Shown: positions 53,094 through 62,268, numbered from the stretch's first letter. The stretch: 64,000 nt of DNA from Sphingomonas profundi (GCF_009739515.1 NZ_CP046535.1:2232001-2296000); one strand, 5' to 3'. The notes: generated from the sequence alone by a model not told the origin. A program made the numbers and translations.

Positions 53094-53119
53094 GCCGGCA
53101 GGTGGAGCCACCTGCCGGC
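53094..53119. terminator. Perfect 12-bp palindrome between convergent genes
   Basis: Arms 53094-53105 (GCCGGCAGGTGG) and 53108-53119 are exact complements with only AG between. It lies between the small gene (ends 53085) and the DUF885 gene (ends 53196), where a two-way terminator is expected. No U-tract. Confidence 0.5.
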
Positions 53120-53195
53120 CCGGAAGCCGCGACAGACAAACCCGATCGTGAGACTCTGGCTCGCCTCCCGCTCCGCAGTCGCCGCCCGCGCGGGA

Positions 53196-54947
53196 TCAGA
53201 ACGCCGCCGTCGCCGCGCCGCCCATCATGCGCTGGCGCAGCAGCGGGATCGGCGGGCCGCCATAGCCCAGGAACGTATCGTGGAACGCCTTCCACGCCGC
53301 GCGGCCGCCGCGGCTGGCGGTCCAGTCGTCGCGCAGCTTCTGGATCATCAGCTTGCCCAGCGTATAGTTCAGATAGGCCGGATCGTAGGTGCCGCGCGCG
53401 GACTGCTGGTTCGCATTGCCCTCATCCTGATAGCATTGTTCGAGGAACATGGCTTTCGACTGCGCCTGCGTCATCCCCCGCGCATGCAGGCCGATCGCGG
53501 AGAGGAAGCGGCAGTCGCGCAGCAGCGCCTCCGATAGCTGGCCGACATGCGTCGCAGGGTCGCCGTTACGCAGTCCGGCATCCCACATCATCTGCTCGCT
53601 ATAATGCGCCCAACCCTCGGCAAAGGCATAGCCGACGAACACGCGACCGAAGATCGACTTGGACCGGTTGGCGTGAAGAAATTGGAGGAAGTGACCGGGC
53701 ATCACCTCATGCAGGGATGTGAACAGCAGCACCGGCTCGCCCGGAATATAGGCGTTCTGCACCGCCTTGGTCCACGCCGGATCGGGCGGCGAGATGTAGT
53801 AGACAGACGGGATGCCCTTCTCATACGGCCCGGCCGGATCGATATAGGCGCTGTTCTGGCGATTGTAGGGTGGCGATTCCTCCACCAGCGCCTGCTCGGT
53901 GCCGGGGATCGTCACCAGATCCTTGGCCAGCACGAAGGCGCGCAGTTCCGGTATCTGTCGGCGTGCGGTGGCCACCGGGCCGCCGGCGCCCTTCACCGCG
54001 TTCATCCTGTCCACGCAGGCCTGCATCGTGGCGCCCGGCGCATAGGATGCGCAGGCCGCCTTCAGCGCATCCTGGTTGCGCTTCAGATCGGCGCGGCCCA
54101 CCGCCTCCAGCCGGTCGAGCGGCGTGTCCACCGCCTCGGTCGCCAGCAGCATGCGCGAGAATCTCTCCGGCCCCAGCGCGAAATCCTGCGTCGCCGTGGC
54201 GCGGTTGCTCTCCAGCCAGTCGGCCAGCCCCTTCATCGCCCGCGACGCGGCAACGGTGGCGGCGGTGAAGTCTGCCTGCAGCGCGGCATCCTTCACGTCG
54301 GCGAAGGCGGCTTTCGCGTCGCCGACATAATAGTCCGCGAAGCCCTGGAAGCCCGCCTTGCCATAGTCGATGAAGCTCAGCGGCATCGGCGTCTTCAGGT
54401 TCGCGCGGATCTGCGCGGCGGCCGCCGGCACGCGTCTGGCATAAGCGATGAAGGCCTTCATCCGCGTCGCCTTGTCCGCATAGGGTCGCGCGATGTAGAC
54501 GTTCGGGTCGAGCCCGTTGCCGATATAGTAAGCCGGGTTGCGGTGCGGCTGATCGGCATCCTCCAGCCAGAACAGCCGGCCCTCGGCCACCTTCACCAGA
54601 TAGTCGCGCTCCAGCCGCTGGTCCGGGTTCAGCGCGGCATCGGGAAAGGTCTTCGCCTTCGCGATGGCGGCGCGCAGATAGTCTCCGGTCGCCTTCAGCC
54701 CGGCGTCGCTCCAGTCCGGCAGCCGCCCGTCGAAGTCGTGGCGGCCCTGATAGACGGCGAACGAGGGATCATGCCCGAAATAGCCGGTCAGGAAGCTGTC
54801 GACGAAGGCGGCGAAGCCCGCGTCGGCGGCGGCCGCCGCGGTCGCCTTGCTCGCCATGGTCGGTGCCGCCGCCCCGGCGCCGATGCTGCTGCCGGCCAGC
54901 GCGACCATCGCGGCCACGGGCAGGATGCCAAATCCCCTTTTCATCAT
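53196..54947 (-). CDS. DUF885-family exported metallopeptidase-like protein (second of two)
   Basis: 583 residues from ATG 54947 (AAGGAAG upstream). Signal peptide (ILPVAAMVALAGSSIGAGA). The DUF885 zinc motif HEVMPGH is at 413-419 and the third ligand E451 lies in EGWAHYSE; the whole pattern HExxPGH then about 31 residues to E is as in the family. Members behave as dipeptidyl- or oligopeptidases in the periplasm. N-terminal half is helical (FVDSFLTGYFGHDPSFAVYQGRHDFDGRLPDW). Last of a three-gene operon: DUF885, amino-acid permease, this gene. Confidence 0.87.
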   Translation of the reverse strand: MMKRGFGILPVAAMVALAGSSIGAGAAAPTMASKATAAAAADAGFAAFVDSFLTGYFGHDPSFAVYQGRHDFDGRLPDWSDAGLKATGDYLRAAIAKAKTFPDAALNPDQRLERDYLVKVAEGRLFWLEDADQPHRNPAYYIGNGLDPNVYIARPYADKATRMKAFIAYARRVPAAAAQIRANLKTPMPLSFIDYGKAGFQGFADYYVGDAKAAFADVKDAALQADFTAATVAASRAMKGLADWLESNRATATQDFALGPERFSRMLLATEAVDTPLDRLEAVGRADLKRNQDALKAACASYAPGATMQACVDRMNAVKGAGGPVATARRQIPELRAFVLAKDLVTIPGTEQALVEESPPYNRQNSAYIDPAGPYEKGIPSVYYISPPDPAWTKAVQNAYIPGEPVLLFTSLHEVMPGHFLQFLHANRSKSIFGRVFVGYAFAEGWAHYSEQMMWDAGLRNGDPATHVGQLSEALLRDCRFLSAIGLHARGMTQAQSKAMFLEQCYQDEGNANQQSARGTYDPAYLNYTLGKLMIQKLRDDWTASRGGRAAWKAFHDTFLGYGGPPIPLLRQRMMGGAATAAF

Positions 54948-54999
54948 GCGACTTCCTTTTTCTCGATTGGCGCCAGCTTGCTGCCGCCGATCGGGCAGG

Positions 55000-56406
55000 T
55001 CAACCGGCCGACCGGCCGAGCAGGCTGTGCCGCCGCCCATAGGCCAGGTAGACGATCAGCCCCGCCGCGTTCCACAGCAGGCACCACAGCAGCGTCTTCG
55101 TCGGCAGGCTGGCGAACAGGTACAGGCAGCCCAGTATCGCGCCGAGCCCGACGAGCGTGCCCAGCGGAGCGCGGAACGGGCGCGGCGCGTCCGGCGCCCG
55201 CCGCCGCAGCACCAGCAGGCACAGGCCGACCGAGGTGAAGGCGATCAGCGTGCCGGCATTGGCGAGCGCCGCGATCTGGTCGATCGGCAGGAAGCCGGCG
55301 AGGATCGCCACCAGCACCGCCGTCACGATCGTGATCCGCACCGGCGTGCCGCGGCGCGAGAGGCGGGCGAGGCCGGCCGGCAGGAACCCGTCCCGCGCCA
55401 TCACGAGGAAGATGCGGCTCTGCCCGTAGAGGAAGCCCAGCAGCACCGTGGGCAGCGCGATCACAGCCGCCACGCCCACGATCCGCGCGACGCCGCCCTG
55501 CCCCATCTCGCGCAGGATCAGCGCCAGCGGCTCCGGGCTGTCGGCGAAGCGGGTATAGGGCAGCGCGCCCACGGCGGCGGCGGCCACCAGCACGTACACG
55601 GCGGTGCACACCAGCATCGATCCGACGATGCCGATCGCCAGGTCGCGCTCCGGCCGCTTGGTCTCCTCGGCGGCGGTGGCGATCGCATCGAAGCCGTAGA
55701 AGGCGAAGAAGATGATCGCCGCCGCCGCCATCACGCCGCGCTCCACCCCGTCCGGCCCCATCGCCTTGGCGAAGCCGTGGGGGCTGAACGGGTGCAGGTT
55801 CGCGGCGTCGAACGCCGGCAGCGTCACCGCCACAAATAGCGCGAGCGTCGCGATCTTGATGAGCACCAGCACCGCGTTTAGCCGTGCGCTCTCCTTGGTG
55901 CCCAGGGTCAGCACGCCGGCCACCACCGCGATGATGAAGATCGCCGGCAGGTTCACCACGCCGCCCAGCGACGGCCCTTGCATCAGCGCCTGCGGCATGC
56001 CGACCGTGGCGAGCAGCGGCGCCGCATAGCCCGACCAGCCGACCGCCACCGTGGAGACGACGAGCGAATATTCCAGCATCAGGCTCCAGCCGACCACCCA
56101 GGCGAACACCTCGCCCAGCACGGCGTAGCTGTAGCTGTAGGCGCTGCCCGCCGCCGGCATCATCGTGGCGAGCTCCGCGTAGCAGAGTGCCGCGCAGGCG
56201 CAGATCGCCCCGGCGATCGCGAAGGAGACGAGCACCGCCGGCCCCGCCCGGTCCGCCCCCACCCCGATCAGGGTGAGTATGCCGGTGCCGACGATCGCGC
56301 CCACGCCCAGCGCCAGCAGATGCGGCCAGGAGAGCGTCGGCACCAGCCCGCGCCCCTCGCCCCGCGCGCCCGCGTCGAACGGCTTGCGCCGCAACAGGCC
56401 GCTCAC
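55000..56406 (-). CDS. APC-family amino-acid permease
   Basis: 468 residues, GTG 56406 overlapping the preceding stop (GTGA). Twelve membrane segments; GVGAIVGTGILTLIGVGADRAGPAVLVSFAIAG is the family's first helices, SYAVLGEVFAWVVGWSLMLEYSLVVSTVAVGWSGY follows, and a C-terminal signature near EETKRPERDLAIGIVGSMLVC. It resembles the cationic-amino-acid-transporter-like (CAT) subgroup. An 840-residue open frame through this gene is only a fusion with antisense of its neighbour. It sits between two DUF885 peptidases in one operon, suggesting that peptides are cut in the periplasm and the released amino acid imported. Confidence 0.9.
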   Translation of the reverse strand: MSGLLRRKPFDAGARGEGRGLVPTLSWPHLLALGVGAIVGTGILTLIGVGADRAGPAVLVSFAIAGAICACAALCYAELATMMPAAGSAYSYSYAVLGEVFAWVVGWSLMLEYSLVVSTVAVGWSGYAAPLLATVGMPQALMQGPSLGGVVNLPAIFIIAVVAGVLTLGTKESARLNAVLVLIKIATLALFVAVTLPAFDAANLHPFSPHGFAKAMGPDGVERGVMAAAAIIFFAFYGFDAIATAAEETKRPERDLAIGIVGSMLVCTAVYVLVAAAAVGALPYTRFADSPEPLALILREMGQGGVARIVGVAAVIALPTVLLGFLYGQSRIFLVMARDGFLPAGLARLSRRGTPVRITIVTAVLVAILAGFLPIDQIAALANAGTLIAFTSVGLCLLVLRRRAPDAPRPFRAPLGTLVGLGAILGCLYLFASLPTKTLLWCLLWNAAGLIVYLAYGRRHSLLGRSAG

Positions 56407-58160
56407 GAGGCGGCCGCCCCGCCGGCCTGCCCGTCGATCCAGCCCTGCACCTGCGCGTCCAGCACGTCGAGCGGCACGGCCCCCTGCCCCAGCACGACAT
56501 CGTGGAAGCGGCGGAGATCGAATTTCGGGCCGAGCGCCTTCTCGGCCCGCGCGCGCAGCTCGCGGATCTTCAGCTCGCCCAGCTTGTAGGCCAGCGCCTG
56601 CCCCGGATTGGCGATGTAGCGGTTCACCTCCGCCTCGATATTGGCGGCGCTCAGCGCGCTGTTGTCGGTCATGAAGGCGATCGCCTGGGCCTTCGTCCAG
56701 CCCTTGGCGTGGATGCCGGTATCCACCACCAGCCGGCAGGCGCGCCACATCTCGTAGCTCAGCCGGCCCATGTCCTTCTCGGGCGTGTCGTACAGCCCCA
56801 TCTCGATGCCCAGCCGCTCGGAATAGAGCCCCCAGCCTTCCACGAAGGCGGTGAAGAAGGCGGCATATTTGCGGAACGGCGGCAGATCCAGCTCCTGCTG
56901 CACGCTGATCTGCTGGTGGTGGCCGGGCACCGCCTCGTGCACGGTGAGCGCCGGGATCTCGAAGAAGGGCCGCTGATCCAGCTTCGAGGTGTTGACCCAG
57001 TAGGTGCCGGGCAGGCCGCTCTCCAGATTGCCGTCGGTGTAGTAAGCGGTGGTCGTGCCCTCCGCCGTCTCGGCCGGGATCTCGCGCAGCGTGTAGGGCA
57101 GGCGCGGCAGATAGCCGAACAGCGACGGCATCTTGCCGTCGATGATCTTGGCGACGCGGGCGTTGGCGCGCATCAGCTCCTCCGGGGTCTTCGCGTAATA
57201 GACCGGATCGGTGCGCAGCCTGGCGATGAACGCCGCCCGGCTCGGATAGCCGGCCTTGGCCGCCAGCGCGTCCATCTCGCCGCGGATGCGCGCCACCTCG
57301 CTCAGCCCCAGCGCGTGGATCTGGTCGGGCGTCAGCGTCGTCGTGGTCTGCTGCCGCACGCGGAAGGCGTAGTAAGCGGCGCCGCCCGGCTCGGCCGAGG
57401 CCGCCGGCGATTTCGCGCATTTCGGCGCATAGTCCCGCGTGTAGAAGGCCAGGAAGGCGGTGTTGGCGGGGTTCAGCGATCCGGTGATCGCCGCCCGCGC
57501 ACGCGCCTGCAGCGCGCTCCACTCGGCCGCGGTCGCATCCGCCGGCCGGGCGCGGGTGAACGGCTCATAGGCGCGGGCCTTCGTCGGGTCGGTGACGATC
57601 AGGCCCGATATCGTCTTCTCGAACCCGGCCATCGCCTCGCACGGCAGGGTGTAGCCGCCCGCCACCGCCGCCTTCGTCACGGCGATCATCTCCGCATTCA
57701 CCGCCGGATATTTCTCGTACCGGGTGACGAGGCTGACATAATCGGCCTTGGTGAGCAGCGGCACGTAATCGCCCAGGCTGGCGACATCCTGGTGCGGGCC
57801 GTTGCGGTTGGTGAACAGCATCATCCGCTGGCCGAAACCGTTCGCCTCCACCTGCTCGCTCAGCAGACGCCGCAGGATCGCCTTGTTGCCGCGCTGGGCA
57901 GGGGTGAGGCTGGCGTCCGGTATGGCATCCAGCCGCGCGACGAAGCCCTTGGCCTCCGCCGCCCGCCGGTCCATCCCCGCGAGCGACAGGTCGTCGAGCT
58001 GGTCGTCGTAGCGCCGCTCGCCCAGCCGCGTCGCCATCACCGGATTGTTCTTTAGATACCAGGCCCAGTGCCGCTCGATCAGCCGGTTCAGGTCATCGGC
58101 GGGCGTGGCGGCGGCGGGCGCCGCGACGGCAAGAAGCAGGGCGGCAAGGGCCAGGCGCAT
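56403..58160 (-). CDS. DUF885-family exported metallopeptidase-like protein (first of two)
   Basis: 585 residues. Signal peptide (MRLALAALLLAVAAPAAA). Zinc motif HEAVPGH at 408-414 with the extra HQQ typical of this subgroup, and the third ligand E448 in EGWGLYSERLGIEMG. Long helical N-terminal half. Likely a periplasmic oligo- or dipeptidase. First gene of the three-gene operon; it shares the fold but only modest identity with the third gene. The 100 bases upstream (58161-58261) hold the presumed promoter, next to the tRNA gene. Confidence 0.88.
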   Translation of the reverse strand: MRLALAALLLAVAAPAAATPADDLNRLIERHWAWYLKNNPVMATRLGERRYDDQLDDLSLAGMDRRAAEAKGFVARLDAIPDASLTPAQRGNKAILRRLLSEQVEANGFGQRMMLFTNRNGPHQDVASLGDYVPLLTKADYVSLVTRYEKYPAVNAEMIAVTKAAVAGGYTLPCEAMAGFEKTISGLIVTDPTKARAYEPFTRARPADATAAEWSALQARARAAITGSLNPANTAFLAFYTRDYAPKCAKSPAASAEPGGAAYYAFRVRQQTTTTLTPDQIHALGLSEVARIRGEMDALAAKAGYPSRAAFIARLRTDPVYYAKTPEELMRANARVAKIIDGKMPSLFGYLPRLPYTLREIPAETAEGTTTAYYTDGNLESGLPGTYWVNTSKLDQRPFFEIPALTVHEAVPGHHQQISVQQELDLPPFRKYAAFFTAFVEGWGLYSERLGIEMGLYDTPEKDMGRLSYEMWRACRLVVDTGIHAKGWTKAQAIAFMTDNSALSAANIEAEVNRYIANPGQALAYKLGELKIRELRARAEKALGPKFDLRRFHDVVLGQGAVPLDVLDAQVQGWIDGQAGGAAAS

Positions 58161-58261
58161 GATCGATCTTCCCTTTTTGTATTCCGATCCTGGCGAGCCT
58201 AGATCGGGCAGGAGAACGATGCCAGTCCCCGGCGGCGGGCGAGGGGCGGCCGCGCCGGGGG

Positions 58262-58337
58262 TGGTGGGCTCGCCGGGATTCGAACCCGGGACCTACAGAT
58301 TAAAAGTCCGTTGCTCTACCGACTGAGCTACGAGCCC
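58262..58337 (-). tRNA. tRNA-Lys (UUU anticodon)
   Basis: Seven-pair acceptor stem GGGCTCG/CGAGCCC, D-loop with AGCTCAGTCGGTAGAGC, anticodon loop ACTTTTAAT with UUU, T-arm GGGTTCGAATCCC, discriminator A and an encoded CCA. 76 bases. Clover-leaf complete. Downstream of the TonB receptor, upstream of the DUF885 operon, same strand. Confidence 0.97.
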
Positions 58338-58394
58338 GCACCAGCGTGGGTCCGCTCCCTATGGGCGGGCGCCGGTGCGGTCAACCGATTGCGC

Positions 58395-60488
58395 TCAGAA
58401 GCTCGCCCGCGCGGTGATGCGGAAGTCGCGGCCCGCCAGCGGCGCGAAATCCTTGAGGAAGGAGGCGTGGCGCCGGGCGTTCACGTCGAAGATGTTGTTG
58501 GCCGAGAAGGCGAAGCTCAGCGGCCGCTCCGCGCCCCATGGCCGCAGCGCGATCGTGGCGTTGACTAGGGTGAAGCCGTCCGTCTCCGTCTCCAGGGCGG
58601 AGAGGCGATTCTGGTCGTCGGTCCACTCCACCTCCACCCGCCCGTCGATCTTCGGGCTGGTCGCGCCGATGCCGCCGAGCAGCCGCAGCGGCGGGATGCG
58701 CGGCGCCGGACCGACGCTCTTGATCTGGGCGTGGACGTAATCGGCCAGGCCGTCCGCCCGCAGCGTCACCGCGCCGACCTTCGCGAGATCGAGCGAGCCC
58801 TGCGCCTCGAAGCCGTAGTAGCGCGCGTCGGCCTGTCGCCCCTGATAGACGGGCAGGCCGTCCTCGATCGCGCCCGTTCGGTCCTCGTAGATGAAGTTCG
58901 AGAACCAGTTGTGGTAGGCCGACGCCTCGAACGTGTAGCCGTCGCCGCGCCCACGCAGCACCGCCTCCACCCCGTAGGAGCGTTCCTTGCGGAAATCGGG
59001 ATCGCCGATCTCGAAGGCCTCGGTGCCCGCGTGCGGCCCGTTGGCGAACAGCTCCTCGGCCGATGGCGCCCGCTCGGTGCGGGAGAGGTTCACGCCCAGC
59101 CGCCACTGCCCGCCCAGGCCGTAGGATGCGCCGGCGGAGGCGGAGAAGGCGTCGAAGCTGCGCCGCGTGTCGGCGAACTGCGGCTGGTCCACCGTCGGCT
59201 TGCCCTGCAGGCTGCTATGTTCGTAGCGCCCGCCCGCCTCCAGCTTCAGCCGCCCGAAATCGAGCTGCTGCAAGGTGAAGATGCCGATCTGCCGCGTGTC
59301 GTTGCGCGGCAGGAACGCCTCCTCCCCCACCACGTTGAAGTCGCGCGAGAAATACTGGACGCCGCTCGCGCCCTTCCACGCGCCGTGATCGGCCTGCACC
59401 AGTTCCAGCCGCCCTTCCAGGCCCTTGTTGTAGAAGGCGGTGCCGATCGATCCGTCCTCCTCCAGCTCGAAGTGGCGGTAGCTGGCATAGCCGAAGCGGC
59501 CGCGGATCGTCTGCAATATGCCACCGCCGGTCTGCACCTCGGTGCGCGCGTCGATGCGGTTCTGCTTCAGGTCCAGCCGCGGCGCCTCCTGCTCCTGCCC
59601 CGGCGCGGTCGCGTAGCGGATCGGCACGCCGTAGAGGCTGTCATAATGGCTGTAGGCGATGCCGAAATTGCCCGTATCGGTGATGATCGCGGCGCCGACG
59701 CCGGCTGTCCACGTCTCGCCGGCCGAGTTGGGCAGGCGGTTCTTCAAAGCGGCGCTGGCGGCGAAATCGATCTCGTCGTCCGGCGCTGCGGCGGCGGAGG
59801 CGAGCGCCTCGGCCCGCGCCTGGCGGGAGAGCACGTGGCCGCCGATGCGCAGGTCGTCCGTCTTCAGGTAGCTGCCGTCCGCGTGCAGCACGATCATCTT
59901 GCCCACCGGCACGTCGGCCGCGCCCGCGATCGATCGTTCGTCCGCTGCCGATCCGTAGCTGGCGATCGCGTCGATGTGGATCGGCTCGTCCGGCACGGCG
60001 CGCGGGATGCGCTTGTCGATGACGTTGACGACGCCGCCGATCGCCGCCGATCCGTAGAGCAGGGCCGCCGGCCCGCGCAGCACCTCCACCCGGTCCGCCA
60101 GCAGCGGATCGATCACCACCGCGTGATCGACGCTGGTGTTCGATACGTCGATCGATCCGATGCCGTCGGTCAGCACGCGCACCCGCTCGCCTTGAAGGCC
60201 GCGTAGAACCGGGCGCGAGGCGTTGGGGCCGAACGAGGTGGCGGAGACGCCGGGCGTGCGCGCCAGCGTCTCGCCGATCGTCGGCCGCAGCGCCTGGGTG
60301 AGATCGGCGCCCTGCAGGATCGCCACGCCGGAGAGCACGTCCGCACGATCGCGCTGGAACGGCGCGGTAACGATGATCTCGGCCGGCGGCGCCGCGTGGT
60401 AGGTGGAGCCGGCGGGCGCCTCCTCCGCCAGAGCCGGTCCGGAAAGCGCCGCCAGCGCCACGCCGCCGAGGAAAAGGGATCGTCTCAT
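58395..60488 (-). CDS. TonB-dependent outer-membrane receptor (ZnuD-like)
   Basis: 697 residues from ATG 60488. Signal peptide (FLGGVALAALSGPALA), a TonB-box-like EIIVTAPFQ, a plug domain (ETLARTPGVSATSFGPNASRPVLRGLQGERVRVLTDGIGSIDVSNTSVDH, VEVLRGPAALLYGSAAIGGVVNVID) and a 22-stranded barrel ending FRITARASF with the terminal phenylalanine. FSRDFNVVGEEAFLPRNDTRQIGIF resembles the block seen in ZnuD-type zinc receptors, and upstream there are two TATAACATT operators suited to a Zur-like repressor. Zinc uptake is therefore a hypothesis. Transport energy comes from TonB. Confidence 0.9.
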   Translation of the reverse strand: MRRSLFLGGVALAALSGPALAEEAPAGSTYHAAPPAEIIVTAPFQRDRADVLSGVAILQGADLTQALRPTIGETLARTPGVSATSFGPNASRPVLRGLQGERVRVLTDGIGSIDVSNTSVDHAVVIDPLLADRVEVLRGPAALLYGSAAIGGVVNVIDKRIPRAVPDEPIHIDAIASYGSAADERSIAGAADVPVGKMIVLHADGSYLKTDDLRIGGHVLSRQARAEALASAAAAPDDEIDFAASAALKNRLPNSAGETWTAGVGAAIITDTGNFGIAYSHYDSLYGVPIRYATAPGQEQEAPRLDLKQNRIDARTEVQTGGGILQTIRGRFGYASYRHFELEEDGSIGTAFYNKGLEGRLELVQADHGAWKGASGVQYFSRDFNVVGEEAFLPRNDTRQIGIFTLQQLDFGRLKLEAGGRYEHSSLQGKPTVDQPQFADTRRSFDAFSASAGASYGLGGQWRLGVNLSRTERAPSAEELFANGPHAGTEAFEIGDPDFRKERSYGVEAVLRGRGDGYTFEASAYHNWFSNFIYEDRTGAIEDGLPVYQGRQADARYYGFEAQGSLDLAKVGAVTLRADGLADYVHAQIKSVGPAPRIPPLRLLGGIGATSPKIDGRVEVEWTDDQNRLSALETETDGFTLVNATIALRPWGAERPLSFAFSANNIFDVNARRHASFLKDFAPLAGRDFRITARASF

Positions 60489-60505
60489 GCCGCCACCTGT
60501 TCGAT

Positions 60506-60519
60506 AATGATATAACATT
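60506..60519 (-). promoter_or_regulatory. Candidate Zur-like operator, proximal
   Basis: Imperfect 14-base palindrome AATGATATAACATT, symmetric at 12 of 14 positions, 18 bases before the receptor start codon. Resembles the GTTATA/TATAAC cores of alphaproteobacterial Zur boxes. Inferred by eye. Confidence 0.45.
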
Positions 60520-60575
60520 GCATCCGGGGCGCAAGTACGATCGGCCCTGGCCCCTGCTAGCGGGACTGGGACGGG

Positions 60576-60599
60576 GATACAATATAACATTCTGCAATC
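60576..60599 (-). promoter_or_regulatory. Candidate Zur-like operator, distal half-site
   Basis: GATACAATATAACATTCTGC repeats the GATA-(4-5)-ATATAACATT pattern of the proximal site about 72 bases further upstream. Two copies of the same motif in a 150-bp promoter suggest a real regulator site. Confidence 0.4.
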
Positions 60600-60637
60600 G
60601 AAACTGGGCGACGGTGGAGCGGCGCACCGCCCCCATG

Positions 60638-60919
60638 TCACAGGGAGCTGGGATGATCCGGTACGGCCGCCTCGTCCGCCGCGCGCGCTACCGCCTCGGT
60701 CTGCGCCTCCGCGCCCTCGTGCGGCACCGGCACGTCGATCGGGCTGTTGCGGGTTGTGCCGGTGGTGGTGTGCGGCGCCGCCGCGGCCGCGCTCGCGCCG
60801 CCGAGGCCACCGCCGCCCGCCACCTCGCCAGCAAGATCCTGGAGCGCCGCCGCCGGCTCGCCCACCTCGGTGCGGTCGACGATCTCCTCGGGGGCGTTGT
60901 TCGGCTGCTGATCGGCCAT
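60638..60919 (-). CDS. Small disordered hypothetical protein
   Basis: 93 residues from ATG 60919 preceded by AGGAGACACATC. Alanine, glycine, proline and acidic residues dominate (APEEIVDRTEVGEPAAALQDLAGEVAGGGG; VPVPHEGAEAQTEAVARAADEAA), with no hydrophobic core or signal. Probably intrinsically disordered and cytoplasmic. No family recognised. Same strand as, and 150 bp upstream of, the TonB receptor; a promoter for the receptor lies between, so the two need not be co-transcribed. Confidence 0.6.
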   Translation of the reverse strand: MADQQPNNAPEEIVDRTEVGEPAAALQDLAGEVAGGGGLGGASAAAAAPHTTTGTTRNSPIDVPVPHEGAEAQTEAVARAADEAAVPDHPSSL

Positions 60920-61029
60920 GATGTGTCTCCTCGCATGTTCAACGAGTCGGCCCGCCCGGCGATCCGCGCCTCGCCGCTCTGGCGAAGCGATCCGCCGCCG
61001 TTCATAGGCGGAGCCGAGGAGGCGCGACG

Positions 61030-62205
61030 ATGACGGAGCAGATCTCGCCGGCGCTGGCCAGGCGCATCGCGCTGGCCGCGCAGGGCTTCGCCGATCCACG
61101 CCCGCTCGTCGGCCAGCGGCGCCACCTGCTGCGCACGATCGCGCGGCTGGGCCTGCACCAGATAGACAGCGTCAACGTGCTCGTCCGCGCCCATTATCTG
61201 CCCGCCTTCTCGCGCCTCGGCCCCTATGATCGCGCGCTGATCGAGGAGGCGGCGTGGGGGCCGCGCCGCGCGCGCCGGCTGTTCGAATATTGGGCACACG
61301 AGGCGTCGCTGCTGCCGCTCGCGATGCACCCGCTGCTGCGCTGGCGCATGGCGCTGGCCGATCGCGGGGCGATCGGCTGGGGATCGCTGCGCCGCTACGC
61401 CGTCGATCAGCGCGCCGACGCGATGGCGCTGCTCGATCGCATCCGTGGCGAAGGCCCGCTCGCCGCTTCGGATGTAGAGGAGGGCCGCAGCCGCGCCGGC
61501 TGGTGGGCGTGGGGCGAGAGCAAGCGCGCGCTGGAATGGCTGTTCTGGGCCGGGCACGTCACCACCGCCACCCGTCGCGGCAGCTTCGAGCGGGTCTACG
61601 ACGTGCCCGAGCGCGTCATCCCGCCGGCCGTCCTGGCGCTGCCGACGCCGCCGCCGGCCGGGGCGCAGCGGGCGCTGATCGCCCACGCCGCCGGCGCGCT
61701 GGGGATCGCCACCACGATCGAGCTGCGCGACTATTTCCGCCTGTCGCCGGAGGATGCGCGCGCGGCCATCGCCACGCTGGCGGAGGAAGGCGTCCTGCTG
61801 CCGGCGGCGGTGCCGGGCTGGCCGGCCGCCACATGGCTGCACCGCGATGCCCGCCGCCCGCGCCGGATCGCGGCCGCCGCCCTGCTCGCCCCATTCGATC
61901 CGCTGATCTGGGAGCGGGCGCGGGCCGAGCGGCTGTTCGGCTTCCGCTATCGCATCGAGATCTACACGCCGCAGGCCAGGCGCCAGCACGGCTATTACGT
62001 GCTGCCCTTCCTGCTCGGCGACCGGCTGGTCGCGCGCGTCGACCTGAAGGCCGATCGCGCCGCCTCGCGCCTGATCGTCCAGTCGCTGCACCGCGAGCCC
62101 CATGCGCCCGACGAGACGCTGCCGGCCCTCGCCGACGAACTGGCCACGATGGCGCACTGGCTGGGGCTGGAGGCGGTGACGATGCCCGGTCGCCCGGTCG
62201 CTTGA
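61030..62205 (+). CDS. YcaQ-family winged-helix DNA glycosylase
   Basis: 391 residues. The YcaQ/AlkZ-like pattern is clear: RRIALAAQGFADPRP, TIARLGLHQIDSVNVLVRAHYLPAFSRLG with the Q-I-D catalytic block, YDRALIEEAAW, LFEYWAHEASLLPLAMHPLLRWRM, ESKRALEWLFWAGHV and LLAPFDPLIWERARAERLFGFRYRIEIYTP. Family members remove bulky or interstrand-crosslinked bases in DNA repair and can protect a producing strain from its own genotoxin. No toxin genes are near, so a general repair role is likelier. Divergent from the disordered protein (110 bp), 63 bp before hemF. Confidence 0.9.
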   Translation: MTEQISPALARRIALAAQGFADPRPLVGQRRHLLRTIARLGLHQIDSVNVLVRAHYLPAFSRLGPYDRALIEEAAWGPRRARRLFEYWAHEASLLPLAMHPLLRWRMALADRGAIGWGSLRRYAVDQRADAMALLDRIRGEGPLAASDVEEGRSRAGWWAWGESKRALEWLFWAGHVTTATRRGSFERVYDVPERVIPPAVLALPTPPPAGAQRALIAHAAGALGIATTIELRDYFRLSPEDARAAIATLAEEGVLLPAAVPGWPAATWLHRDARRPRRIAAAALLAPFDPLIWERARAERLFGFRYRIEIYTPQARRQHGYYVLPFLLGDRLVARVDLKADRAASRLIVQSLHREPHAPDETLPALADELATMAHWLGLEAVTMPGRPVA

Positions 62206-62268
62206 ATGTTCTGCGGACGGCTGGCATCGCCACCGGCAGGTGATGCGACGGACAGGATGCGGACCGGA

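Noticed and set aside
55000-57522. 840-codon frame that looks like a fusion of an unknown domain to an amino-acid permease
   Set aside because: The first 372 codons are the antisense-free but out-of-frame reading of the upstream DUF885 gene; the permease has its own GTG start overlapping that gene's stop.
61030-62205. YcaQ-like glycosylase as self-protection gene of a genotoxin cluster
   Set aside because: No biosynthetic genes (PKS, NRPS, tailoring) are adjacent; it sits beside hemF. A housekeeping repair role fits better.
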